A stretch of 55,480 nt of DNA, taken from the NCBI GenBank assembly GCA_013214525.1, contig JABSSG010000030.1, positions 1-55,480 of the forward strand, given 5' to 3'. The stretch is from Rickettsiales bacterium. GTDB lineage: Bacteria; Pseudomonadota; Alphaproteobacteria; Rickettsiales; JABSSG01. A program made the translations under genes and the position numbers. Shown in pieces: positions 26,807 to 35,267 of this stretch. The first letter of the stretch is position 1, and every line of letters starts with the position of its first letter. Below the pieces are notes generated by a model. The model made no database searches. It was not told the DNA's origin and saw only the letters and a list, made by a program, of their open reading frames with translations.

Positions 26807-27535
26807 ATGACTTTTCATTTACCTCCTAGAGTTATGATAATTGATTCTGATGCAGTAAGTCGTAAATCCATTTCAAATACATTAGAACGTGTGGGCTTTA
26901 ACCTAATTCTAGCCACTTCAGGAGATGATGCCCTAAAAAAATTAAAAACAGCTGCAGAATTTGAAAAACCAAATTTAATTATAGTTGACAATAATATAAG
27001 TGATCTTTCCGGAATAGAGCTATGTACTATCCTACGTGCTAAAAAACTTACAGTCCCTATTATTTTAATTGCAATAAAAGAAGATGAAGTACAGCCTTTA
27101 AAGGGTATCACTAGTTCATTTAATGATTATTTAATAAAGCCAATAAATCAAGAGGATCTTCATCATAAGATTAATATTTTACTAAGAAAGTCTAAACCTA
27201 GTTTGCAATCCAAAATTATATCATTTAACGATATAGAGATGAACTTAGCATCTTACAAAGTAACTAGGGCTGGTAGAGAAATTCATTTAGGCCCTACTGA
27301 ATTCAAGCTTCTACAATGTTTTATGAAAAACCCTGCTAAAGTTTTTTCCCGTAAGTATTTAATTGAATATATATGGGACGGTCAATCTAATGTAGAATCA
27401 AGAACAATTGATGTACATATTAACAGATTGAGAACATCTTTAAAACTACCTTATGAACGGTTGCCTATTATTAAAACTGTTAGATGTGCCGGTTATTGTT
27501 TAAATTTACCTGAGAAAATTAGTGCTGTTGCTTAA
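26807..27535 (+). CDS. OmpR/PhoB-family response regulator with degenerate receiver
   Basis: A 242-residue protein: receiver domain (residues 8-125) and winged-helix DNA-binding domain (about 140-237; FKLLQCFMKNPAKVFSRKYL, then VDVHINRLR-type helix). The phospho-acceptor Asp61 and Lys111 are present, but the second acid of the magnesium pair is Ser14 (DSD where DD/ED is usual) and the conserved Thr/Ser of the switch is Ala89. Hence phosphorylation may be weak or absent. No histidine kinase is adjacent. The stop codon overlaps the ATG of the following ABC exporter by one base, so they are co-transcribed. Confidence 0.88.
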   Translation: MTFHLPPRVMIIDSDAVSRKSISNTLERVGFNLILATSGDDALKKLKTAAEFEKPNLIIVDNNISDLSGIELCTILRAKKLTVPIILIAIKEDEVQPLKGITSSFNDYLIKPINQEDLHHKINILLRKSKPSLQSKIISFNDIEMNLASYKVTRAGREIHLGPTEFKLLQCFMKNPAKVFSRKYLIEYIWDGQSNVESRTIDVHINRLRTSLKLPYERLPIIKTVRCAGYCLNLPEKISAVA

Positions 27536-29307
27536 TGTTATCTACACATGATAAAAAAACTTTATCTAAACACTCCTCTTTTTATATAATTAAAAGGATA
27601 TCCAGAGAATATCTTTCACAATACAAAAAGCTATTATTATTTGCCATATTGCTAATGATAATTGTAGCAATATGTGACTCCTTTTTAGTATTACTAATAA
27701 AGCCAGCACTTGATGATGTTTTCATTAATAAAACTATCTCTTTATTTTGGTTGATTCCAATTTTAGTCATTGGCACTGCCTGTATAAAAGCTTTAGCAGA
27801 TTATGGACAAAGCTATATTATAAAATATGTAGGACAAAGCATTGTTAATCGTATTCAACTCAAATTATATTCTCACTTAATTTATTCTGATCTACATATC
27901 TTAAATCAAACTTCTTCTGGCCATATATTATCTAAATTTACTAATGATATTTTTAATATAAGACAAGCTGTCACCTCTTCAATTGTGAACATTGCTAAAG
28001 AATTACTTACTGTAATATTCTTTATTTGTGTGATGTTTTATAATGACTATAGGCTAGCATTTGTTACGTTTTTCGTATTCCCATTAATGATACTCCCTAT
28101 AATCAAGGCTGGGAAAAAAATGAAAAAAGTCACTTTTAAAACTCAAGACAAGCTTAGTGAGTACACAAAACATTTAAATGAAAAACTACATAATATAAAA
28201 ATTATAAAAGCTTTTTGTTGTGAAAAATTTGAAATCAAACAAGGACAAAAATATTTAAATGAACTTTTAGGATTCTACAAAACCGCAATCAAGATTGAAT
28301 CTTTAACATCACCAATAATGGAAGTACTTGCAGCAACAGCAATTGCCACAGTTATTGCTTATGGTGGATATGGTGTGATTACAGGCATGACTACCCCAGG
28401 AAGCCTTTTTTCTTTCATCTCTGCTTTAATATTAGCATATAAACCTATTAAATCACTAGCCAACACGAATATTATATTACAAGCAGGCATTGTTTCTGCG
28501 AAAAGAATCATCGCGACACTTGACGGAAAAAATATTATAGAAAATAACAAAGATCAAAATGATTTAAAAATCAAACAATGTCACATCAAATTTGACAAGG
28601 TTAAATTTGCATATGATCAGAAAAATTTAGTTCTACAAAACATATCTTTCCAAATTAAGCCAGGTCAAGTTATAGCTTTTGTTGGAGAATCAGGAAGCGG
28701 AAAATCAACTCTTATAGATTTATTACTAAAATTTTATGAACCTACAGAAGGAAGTATTTATATAGACAAAACCAATCTAACAGATGTTTCTTCATCTTCT
28801 ATACGAAAAAATATAGCGATAGTTAATCAAGATATTTTACTATTTGATGCATCTGTAAAAGATAACATAGCCTATGGCACAAAAAAATATACTCAACAAG
28901 ACATTATCTCTGCTGCAGAAGCTGCTAATGCTCAAGAATTCATATCTTCCATGACCCAAAGATATGATACAGTAGTAGGCAAATTTGGCATCAAATTATC
29001 TGGCGGACAAAGACAAAGAATTGCCATTGCTAGAGCAATTTTAAAAAATGCGCCTATTCTTATTTTAGATGAAGCAACCTCATCACTTGATCAAATCACT
29101 GAACTAAATGTAAAAAATGCTATATTAAATTTGAAATCTAAATATAAAGTGATTATTCTAATCACACATCGTCTTGATACAATAAAAAGCTCGGATGTAA
29201 TTTATGTGATGAAAAAAGGAAAAATAATAGAATCTGGTAACCATAAAGAACTTCTTGATAATAAAGAAGAATATTATAGCCTATATAACAAACGTATATT
29301 AAAATAG
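27535..29307 (+). CDS. MsbA-like ABC exporter (lipid/drug type)
   Basis: A 590-residue half-transporter with an N-terminal membrane domain of six helices (about residues 30-310) and a C-terminal ATPase: Walker A GESGSGKST starting at about residue 383, signature LSGGQRQR, Walker B ILILDEATSS, and the switch His in ITHRLD. It works as a homodimer in the inner membrane. MsbA-type proteins flip lipid A or other lipids, or export drugs; the substrate cannot be told from sequence. Its start overlaps the stop of the regulator gene. yajC begins 9 bases after it, which suggests a longer operon. Confidence 0.9.
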   Translation: MLSTHDKKTLSKHSSFYIIKRISREYLSQYKKLLLFAILLMIIVAICDSFLVLLIKPALDDVFINKTISLFWLIPILVIGTACIKALADYGQSYIIKYVGQSIVNRIQLKLYSHLIYSDLHILNQTSSGHILSKFTNDIFNIRQAVTSSIVNIAKELLTVIFFICVMFYNDYRLAFVTFFVFPLMILPIIKAGKKMKKVTFKTQDKLSEYTKHLNEKLHNIKIIKAFCCEKFEIKQGQKYLNELLGFYKTAIKIESLTSPIMEVLAATAIATVIAYGGYGVITGMTTPGSLFSFISALILAYKPIKSLANTNIILQAGIVSAKRIIATLDGKNIIENNKDQNDLKIKQCHIKFDKVKFAYDQKNLVLQNISFQIKPGQVIAFVGESGSGKSTLIDLLLKFYEPTEGSIYIDKTNLTDVSSSSIRKNIAIVNQDILLFDASVKDNIAYGTKKYTQQDIISAAEAANAQEFISSMTQRYDTVVGKFGIKLSGGQRQRIAIARAILKNAPILILDEATSSLDQITELNVKNAILNLKSKYKVIILITHRLDTIKSSDVIYVMKKGKIIESGNHKELLDNKEEYYSLYNKRILK

Positions 29308-29316
29308 GAGGAATTA

Positions 29317-29700
29317 ATGACAGACTCAACAAACCAAACCCTTACGCTAACAACTGCACAAACAACTCAACCGTCAGGAGGATCAGGACTACAGAATTTT
29401 TTCTCTAAAGAATCAATAATGAATTTCCTACCAATCATATTAATTTTTGGGGTGTTTTATTTTTTTATAATTAGACAACAAATCAAAAAACAAAAAGACC
29501 AAGAAAATCTTGTTAAATCTTCTAAGAAAGGAGATAGAGTAATAGTTGCTGGAGGAATAATAGGTAAAATAGTAAAAGAAAAAGAAGGAGATATAATATT
29601 GCTTGAAATAGCTAAAAATGTTCATATAGAAGTATTAAGATCTTCTATTGTTGCTATTGTAGAAAATAAAAAAGCTTTATCTAAATCCAAGAAAAAATAA
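29317..29700 (+). CDS. yajC: preprotein translocase accessory protein YajC
   Basis: A 127-residue protein with a single transmembrane helix (about residues 40-55) followed by the YajC core: FIIRQQIKKQKDQENLVKS and KGDRVIVAGGIIGKIV. It belongs to the SecDF-YajC complex that helps protein export. A strong ribosome binding site (AGGAGG, 6 bases before ATG) precedes it. The N-terminal 35 residues are Thr/Gln-rich and longer than in most YajC. secD follows after 15 bases, as usual. Confidence 0.93.
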   Translation: MTDSTNQTLTLTTAQTTQPSGGSGLQNFFSKESIMNFLPIILIFGVFYFFIIRQQIKKQKDQENLVKSSKKGDRVIVAGGIIGKIVKEKEGDIILLEIAKNVHIEVLRSSIVAIVENKKALSKSKKK

Positions 29701-29715
29701 ATAGATTAAAGTCAT

Positions 29716-31257
29716 ATGCATTTTACTAAATGGAAAACAACAGCAATATTGTTATGTTGTTTTCTTTTTATCATTCTTGCTTTACCAAGCCTAGTTGATT
29801 CAAAATATTTACCCAAATTTTTGAATAATAAAGTGAATTATGGTTTGGACTTACGAGGTGGATCTCAGCTTCTCTTAAAAGTTGATTTTGATGCTTATAT
29901 ACACGAGCAAATGAATATTACTTCAAATCTAATTCGTAAATCTCTTAGAAAAGAAAAAATCAAATATAAAAATTTAAAATTGAATGGAAAACAAATATCT
30001 TTTAATCTTAAAGACATAACACAAGAAAAAAAGACCAAACAACTAATTTTAAAACTAGATAGAGATTTACAACTAAAATTTGAATCTGGACAAGCTGGTA
30101 TATTTTATTCTGTTGATAAATTAGAACAACTTAAAACAAACCTGATTAATCAAACAATAGAAATTATCAGACATCGAATAGATGAAACTGGCACTTTAGA
30201 ACCCTCAATTCAAAGACAAGGAGACTTATCTGTTTTATTGCAAGCTCCAGGATTATACGACCCTGAACAGTTAAAAAGAGTATTAGGAAAAACAGCAAAA
30301 CTTACTTTTCATCTAGTAAATGAAGAAGCATCAGTTGATAATGCCTTAAATGGAATAATACCACCAGGAAACAAACTTATCCCAAGTGAAAAAAAAGGAG
30401 AAAATCAACATTGGTATATAGTAAAAAGTGATGTTGCTGTTGCGGGAGACCTACTAACAAATGCACAGCTTGCAACAGATATCGGACCAGTAGTAGCTTT
30501 CACTTTCAATTCTTTAGGAGCAAAACTTTTTGCTGATATAACCCGTAAAAATACTGGCAAAAGATTAGCTATAGTTCTTGATAATAAAGTAATTAGTGCT
30601 CCTATGATTAATGAACCTATTTTAAGTGGGTCAGGAACTATTTCCGGCAATTTTACTATAAGCAGTGCAAATGAGTTAGCTTTACTCTTAAGAGCTGGTG
30701 CGTTACCTGCTCCACTTTATATAGCTGAAGAGAAAATAGTAGGACCAAGCTTGGGAGAAGATTCAATTGCCTTTGGTAAACAATCTGGCATTATTGCTTT
30801 CTTAGCAGTTGTTGTTTTTATGATAGCAATCTATGGATATTTAGGAATATTTGCAAGCATTGCAGCAATTATGAATTTAATTTTTATAATTGCAATTATG
30901 GGTACTTTGCAAGCCACTCTTACTTTACCAGGTATTGCTGGTATTGTTTTAACAATGGGTATGTCAGTTGATACAAATGTTTTAATTTTTGAACGTATTA
31001 GGGAAGAACTCAAAATAAATTCTACGGTAAGATATGCTATCAAACAAGGTTTCAAACATGCATTTGCTACTATTTTAGATTCTAATCTAACCACATTAAT
31101 TGCTGCATTTTTTCTATATATGTTTGGTTCTGGAGTCATCAAAAGCTTTGCTGTAACCCTTACCATAGGTATTTTGTCTTCAATGTTTACAGCTATTACA
31201 TTGACAAAATTATTGATTTATTACTGGATCAATTCCTACAATAAAAGATGTTCTTAA
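29716..31257 (+). CDS. secD: protein translocase subunit SecD
   Basis: A 513-residue SecD: N-terminal transmembrane helix, large periplasmic P1 region starting YGLDLRGGSQLLLKVD, the segment ELALLLRAGALPAPL, and five C-terminal helices with GMSVDTNVLIFERIREEL. SecDF uses the proton gradient to complete protein translocation after SecA. The usual partner secF does not follow; instead trmB overlaps by 10 bases, so secF must be elsewhere. Length and motifs are otherwise normal. Confidence 0.95.
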   Translation: MHFTKWKTTAILLCCFLFIILALPSLVDSKYLPKFLNNKVNYGLDLRGGSQLLLKVDFDAYIHEQMNITSNLIRKSLRKEKIKYKNLKLNGKQISFNLKDITQEKKTKQLILKLDRDLQLKFESGQAGIFYSVDKLEQLKTNLINQTIEIIRHRIDETGTLEPSIQRQGDLSVLLQAPGLYDPEQLKRVLGKTAKLTFHLVNEEASVDNALNGIIPPGNKLIPSEKKGENQHWYIVKSDVAVAGDLLTNAQLATDIGPVVAFTFNSLGAKLFADITRKNTGKRLAIVLDNKVISAPMINEPILSGSGTISGNFTISSANELALLLRAGALPAPLYIAEEKIVGPSLGEDSIAFGKQSGIIAFLAVVVFMIAIYGYLGIFASIAAIMNLIFIIAIMGTLQATLTLPGIAGIVLTMGMSVDTNVLIFERIREELKINSTVRYAIKQGFKHAFATILDSNLTTLIAAFFLYMFGSGVIKSFAVTLTIGILSSMFTAITLTKLLIYYWINSYNKRCS

Positions 31258-31895
31258 AATCTTTCGTAAAAAGGAAAAGACCTTTAAGCAAAAACAAACA
31301 ATCATTGCTTGAAGAAGTACTACCACAATTCAAATTAGAACTAAAAAATTTATCAACATTACTAAACAAATATAATATTGTTAATTTAGAAATAGGCTTT
31401 GGCAAAGGAGAATTCTTAACAAAACTTGCACAAGAAACAAAAACTACCCTTAATATTGGTTGTGAACCTTATATTGAAGGCGTTATAAGTTTGGTAGAAA
31501 AAATAAAACAATATAACATAACAAATATTACAATTTGGCCAGATGATGCTCTTCTGTTACTTAATAAAGCAACAGATCATTCCATTGATAACGTATATAT
31601 TTTATTTCCAGACCCTTGGCCAAAACGCAAACAACAAAAACGAAGATTAATTAATCCTCAATTCATAAAATTACTAGCTAACAAATTAAAGAAAAAGGGA
31701 ACAATTTTTGTTGCTACCGATCACCATGATTATGCAAATTCAATTTATTCACATTTTGGACAAAATAATTTTTTTACTTGCCAAGATATAAGTGATAATA
31801 ATTCAGAATTTTTTAAAAATTCCTCTACTAAATATCATCAAAAAAACATTGAAGGAAAAGAAACTAAATTATTTAAATTTAAATCCCAAACCTGA
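31248..31895 (+). CDS. trmB: tRNA (guanine-N7-)-methyltransferase TrmB
   Basis: The 215-residue enzyme has the SAM-binding motif LEIGFGKGEFL, the family signature FPDPWPKRKQQKRR, and ATDHHDYA. It methylates G46 in the variable loop of tRNAs. The start ATG lies 10 bases inside the end of secD, giving coupled translation. The final residues are rich in Lys and Asn. The next small membrane protein begins 1 base after its stop. Confidence 0.93.
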   Translation: MFLKSFVKRKRPLSKNKQSLLEEVLPQFKLELKNLSTLLNKYNIVNLEIGFGKGEFLTKLAQETKTTLNIGCEPYIEGVISLVEKIKQYNITNITIWPDDALLLLNKATDHSIDNVYILFPDPWPKRKQQKRRLINPQFIKLLANKLKKKGTIFVATDHHDYANSIYSHFGQNNFFTCQDISDNNSEFFKNSSTKYHQKNIEGKETKLFKFKSQT

Positions 31896-31896
31896 A

Positions 31897-32052
31897 ATGT
31901 ATAAAAAGTTTCTTAAATGGTTTCTAACTATAGCTATAATTGTAAGTATATTCTACATATGCACTATGATCACCATATTTATAGTAGATAGTAAAATCAA
32001 ACTAATTAATAAGGCAGACAGCAGTATTTTCGAAAAATTATTCGGAGAATGA
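31897..32052 (+). CDS. small single-pass membrane protein
   Basis: A 51-residue protein from the ATG at 31897, directly after the trmB stop. A basic N-terminus (MYKKFLKW) is followed by one hydrophobic helix of about 24 residues and a short charged tail (FEKLFGE). A longer frame starting inside trmB is possible but has no basis. The position in the secD-trmB transcript suggests expression; function unknown. Confidence 0.5.
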   Translation: MYKKFLKWFLTIAIIVSIFYICTMITIFIVDSKIKLINKADSSIFEKLFGE

Positions 32053-32121
32053 AGCTATTTGCTCTCTGCTCAATATGTTTTATACTATTATACTATGAAA
32101 CATAAATTTAATAATAAGACT

Positions 32122-32805
32122 ATGAAAAAGAAACATATTTTGATAGTAGATGATGATATCAAGATGCGTAAATTATTAGGGCAGTTTTTACAAACGCATA
32201 ATTTCATCACTACAGAAGTACATGACACTCAAGAAGCAAGAGAGGCTCTTAGTACTTTCACATTTGATCTAATTATCTTAGATATAATGTTACCTAATGA
32301 ATCAGGAATTGAATTCGCAAAAAAGCTCAAATCTATTCCTTTTTCCACAGCAATTCTCATGTTAACAGCAATGGAAGATGTCAAAAGCAGAATTCTAGGA
32401 TTGGAAGCTGGAGCTGATGATTATTTATCTAAACCTTTTGAACCACAAGAGTTAGCACTTAGAATTAAAAAACTAATTGAACGTTCTACTCACTTACAAA
32501 AAAATGAAGAGAGCGAACTCATAAAGTTTGGTCAAGTTAAATACGACAATCAAAAAAATGTTTTTCTTATAGGTGAACAAGCTTTGCCAGCAACAGATCA
32601 AGAAAAAAAATTATTAAAAATATTACTAAAACATAATGGATGTGTAATCGGTAGAGAAAAACTTGCTAAAGAACTAAAAGTAAATGCACGATCAATAGAT
32701 GTACAAATAAAAAGACTACGAGATAAAATCGAATCCTACCCTAACAAACCCGTTTTCTTACAAACTGTAAGAGGAAAGGGATATCTAATCCATAGTGATA
32801 ATTAA
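32122..32805 (+). CDS. ompR: response regulator OmpR
   Basis: From the ATG at 32122 the 227-residue protein begins MKKKHILIVDDD, the normal receiver start; an ATG at 32095 and a TTG at 32059 are in frame but only add unrelated residues. The receiver has the acid pair Asp11/Asp12, phospho-acceptor Asp54 in LDIMLP, Thr in MLTAMED and Lys in SKPFEP. The C-terminal winged helix includes GREKLAKEL and SIDVQIKRLRDKIE. It regulates target genes in response to EnvZ; the kinase gene follows directly, starting 7 bases after its stop (or overlapping, if the upstream GTG is used). Confidence 0.92.
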   Translation: MKKKHILIVDDDIKMRKLLGQFLQTHNFITTEVHDTQEAREALSTFTFDLIILDIMLPNESGIEFAKKLKSIPFSTAILMLTAMEDVKSRILGLEAGADDYLSKPFEPQELALRIKKLIERSTHLQKNEESELIKFGQVKYDNQKNVFLIGEQALPATDQEKKLLKILLKHNGCVIGREKLAKELKVNARSIDVQIKRLRDKIESYPNKPVFLQTVRGKGYLIHSDN

Positions 32806-32812
32806 ATATATT

Positions 32813-34243
32813 ATGAATATAAGTTCTCTAAAAAATAATGTTATTAAGCATATCATTGTAGTTTTAAACTTTTTAAAAATCATCACAGGTAAAATAAAAC
32901 CTCTACGTAGATTTATACGAAAGAAGTTATTACCAAAAACTCTATTTTTTCGGATGCTATTAATAATTATAGTGCCAACATTAATAGCTCAAATTATTTC
33001 AACATATATATTTTATAATAAGCATTGGGATAACCTTCGTAAATATATTATCTATAATCTTTCAAATGAAATATCTTTAGTAGTAAATACTTACAAAAGC
33101 TTGCCTAAAACAAAATTACCTAAAATAAATAAATATACTTTTCTCCGATATAATTTCTCTCCAAAAAATGAAATTATAAAACTCAAGTCATACCATAAAC
33201 TACCAAAAGAAATAAAAATTCTACAAACCAACATAGAATATAACTTACCTAATAAAACTATCGATGTTGCATATAACAGAAAGACTAAAGAAGTACAAAT
33301 TAATATCGGACAGATATCAGGAGGCACATTATCATTTCATATAAATCACAAAAAACTTTTTATTAAGTCTACTTATACTTTTATAATATGGATGATTGGT
33401 AGCAGTTTAACTTTGTTAATTATCACACTGCTTTTTGCTAAAAACCAAATTAGATCCATCACTCGATTGAGCAAAGTTGCTCATAAACTTTCAAAAGGAC
33501 AATCTGTTAAACGATTTATCCCTCATGGAGCATCTGAAGTTAGAAACGCTGGACATGCATTCTTAAAAATGAAACAAACGATAGAAGAAGAGGTTAAAAA
33601 AAAATCAGAAATGTTAGCTTGGGTATCACATGACCTAAGAACTCCTCTTACACGTATGAAACTACAACTAGCTATGATCCAAAAAACAGAACAAACCACA
33701 ATGTTACAGCAAGATGTTCATCAGATGGAAAAAATTATCAATGATTATTTAAATTTTGCCAAAGGAGATACTGCGTTTAAGGTAAAAAACACTAATCTAA
33801 GCCAATTATTTAAAGAAATTACAAAAACAGCAAAAATAGGAACAAACTGTATTTTCGAAACACATATTGAAGATAAAATTTATGCTAAAATAAATGATAA
33901 TCAGTTAAAAAGAGCTCTCTTTAATCTAATTGACAATGCAAAAAGATTTGGATCAAAAATAATAATCAAATTATACAAAAATCAAAATAAGTCTATTGTA
34001 ATTGAAATACATGATAATGGTTCAGGCATTGCAGAATCTGAAATAAAAAATGTTTTTAAACCATTTTACAGAGGTGATAATTACAAAAACCAAAGAGCAA
34101 ACGGAGTGGGGCTTGGAATTCCAATTGCAGCTACCATCATAAAGAACCATAACGGTTTAATAAAATTCACGAACAGTCCTTTAGGAGGGGTTATGATTAC
34201 AATTTTACTTGATGTACAAGCTGTAGAACCAACATTACTCTAA
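32813..34243 (+). CDS. envZ: sensor histidine kinase EnvZ-like
   Basis: A 476-residue inner-membrane sensor kinase from ATG 32813 (a GTG at 32795 would overlap ompR). Domains: first transmembrane helix (about residues 45-65), a periplasmic domain of about 120 residues, second helix (about 190-210), HAMP, H-box AWVSHDLRTPLTRMK with the phospho-His near residue 272, N-box ALFNLIDNAKRFG, G1 HDNGSGIAESE and G2 GVGLGIPIA. It pairs with the adjacent OmpR. All catalytic elements are complete, so this is a functional two-component system. Confidence 0.93.
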   Translation: MNISSLKNNVIKHIIVVLNFLKIITGKIKPLRRFIRKKLLPKTLFFRMLLIIIVPTLIAQIISTYIFYNKHWDNLRKYIIYNLSNEISLVVNTYKSLPKTKLPKINKYTFLRYNFSPKNEIIKLKSYHKLPKEIKILQTNIEYNLPNKTIDVAYNRKTKEVQINIGQISGGTLSFHINHKKLFIKSTYTFIIWMIGSSLTLLIITLLFAKNQIRSITRLSKVAHKLSKGQSVKRFIPHGASEVRNAGHAFLKMKQTIEEEVKKKSEMLAWVSHDLRTPLTRMKLQLAMIQKTEQTTMLQQDVHQMEKIINDYLNFAKGDTAFKVKNTNLSQLFKEITKTAKIGTNCIFETHIEDKIYAKINDNQLKRALFNLIDNAKRFGSKIIIKLYKNQNKSIVIEIHDNGSGIAESEIKNVFKPFYRGDNYKNQRANGVGLGIPIAATIIKNHNGLIKFTNSPLGGVMITILLDVQAVEPTLL

Positions 34244-34626
34244 TTGCTTTTACTCAGCTTAGCTGATTTTTGTTGCAATCTTTCCAATTTATCCATTTCT
34301 GATCTCAACGTTCTAGCTGTTTTCTTCAGAAGTTTTAAAGCATTAAATTCTTTCTTTTCTTCTTTTTGTACTCCAAAAGATGCTAACCACTTACTTAGCT
34401 TAGTTTTATTACATATTCCTAAATCTTTTTCTATCGTGTCTATATCTCGTTCTAAAGATTTTAAACTACCTATTATAGTCTTTTGACGAAATTTATACGC
34501 TTTGTTAACATCTCCTAATTCAACACTAGATTTAAGACTTTTATGACATTGAAAAATTACAAATTTTGCATTCTCAATATCCTTATTGCTCCTAGCTATA
34601 ACATTTTGCAATCTATTCTTAGTCAT
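34240..34626 (-). CDS. coiled-coil protein, unknown
   Basis: A 128-residue, lysine-rich, soluble protein that is predicted to be nearly all helical, with heptad-like segments at residues 5-75 and 95-125. It has two Cys. It overlaps the end of envZ tail-to-tail by 4 bases. No family recognised; the frame has good coding character for this genome (A/T-ending codons). The 270 bases before its start hold no other gene. Confidence 0.5.
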   Translation of the reverse strand: MTKNRLQNVIARSNKDIENAKFVIFQCHKSLKSSVELGDVNKAYKFRQKTIIGSLKSLERDIDTIEKDLGICNKTKLSKWLASFGVQKEEKKEFNALKLLKKTARTLRSEMDKLERLQQKSAKLSKSN

Positions 34627-34896
34627 AATTTATTTCTTAGTTAGAATTCACGTTTAAACAAAATTATAATTTTAAAACGTTAATTAAGCGTTAAAAATTC
34701 TACAAATTATTGACAATTTTATACTTTTATTTCAACCATTAATGTTTATGCTACTTACTAAATATACTAATCAATTTCTATGAAACTCTATTATAGAAAG
34801 AGATAACTTTTTAAGAAAAAACTGCTAATCCTTAATAAAAATAGATAAAAACATAACGTGCTTTTACTCTACAACTGAAATCACTAACAAAAACTT
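34627..34896. other. intergenic region between divergent hypothetical genes
   Basis: AT-rich, no supported gene. It contains AACGTTAATTAAGCGTT (34676-34692), a near palindrome that also fits TTAA-N7-TTAA, the spacing of a CtrA box. In such AT-rich DNA this may be chance. Confidence 0.35.
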
Positions 34897-35217
34897 ATGA
34901 ATAAAATATCTAAACACATGCTCTCTATGGCAACCACATGCAAAATTATATTTCTACTCGAAAATGATCAACAATGGACTGCTACAAATTATCCATCCAT
35001 AGAATGGCTAGGAATCGAGAACTCAAAACAGCATTTCCTTATTTTTCAAGCAAGAATACAAAACTTAATCAAAAATGGCTATGAATGCACAGAAATAAAT
35101 TTCTATGTTAATAATCAATATAGCGATTCAATATCAGCAGAAAATTTTATCAATCACCAATATGCTGACTACCCCCAAATATCTGGTCAAATAAATACTC
35201 CTGATCATGATCTTTAA
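34897..35217 (+). CDS. small hypothetical protein
   Basis: A 106-residue soluble protein with balanced composition and mixed strand/helix pattern (WTATNYPSIEWLGIEN; FQARIQNLIKNGYECTEINF). No signal peptide, no membrane helix and no family I know. It stands before the convergent phosphagen kinase gene (50 bases between stops). Coding status is supported only by length and codon use. Confidence 0.45.
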   Translation: MNKISKHMLSMATTCKIIFLLENDQQWTATNYPSIEWLGIENSKQHFLIFQARIQNLIKNGYECTEINFYVNNQYSDSISAENFINHQYADYPQISGQINTPDHDL

Positions 35218-35267
35218 TTCTTCATAAGCGAAATAACATATGTTTCCTCATTAACCCCAATAAGCAA

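Noticed and set aside
34676-34694. TTAA-N7-TTAA, the spacing of a CtrA binding site
   Set aside because: TTAA pairs are too frequent by chance in DNA this AT-rich, and the flanking bases do not extend the motif.
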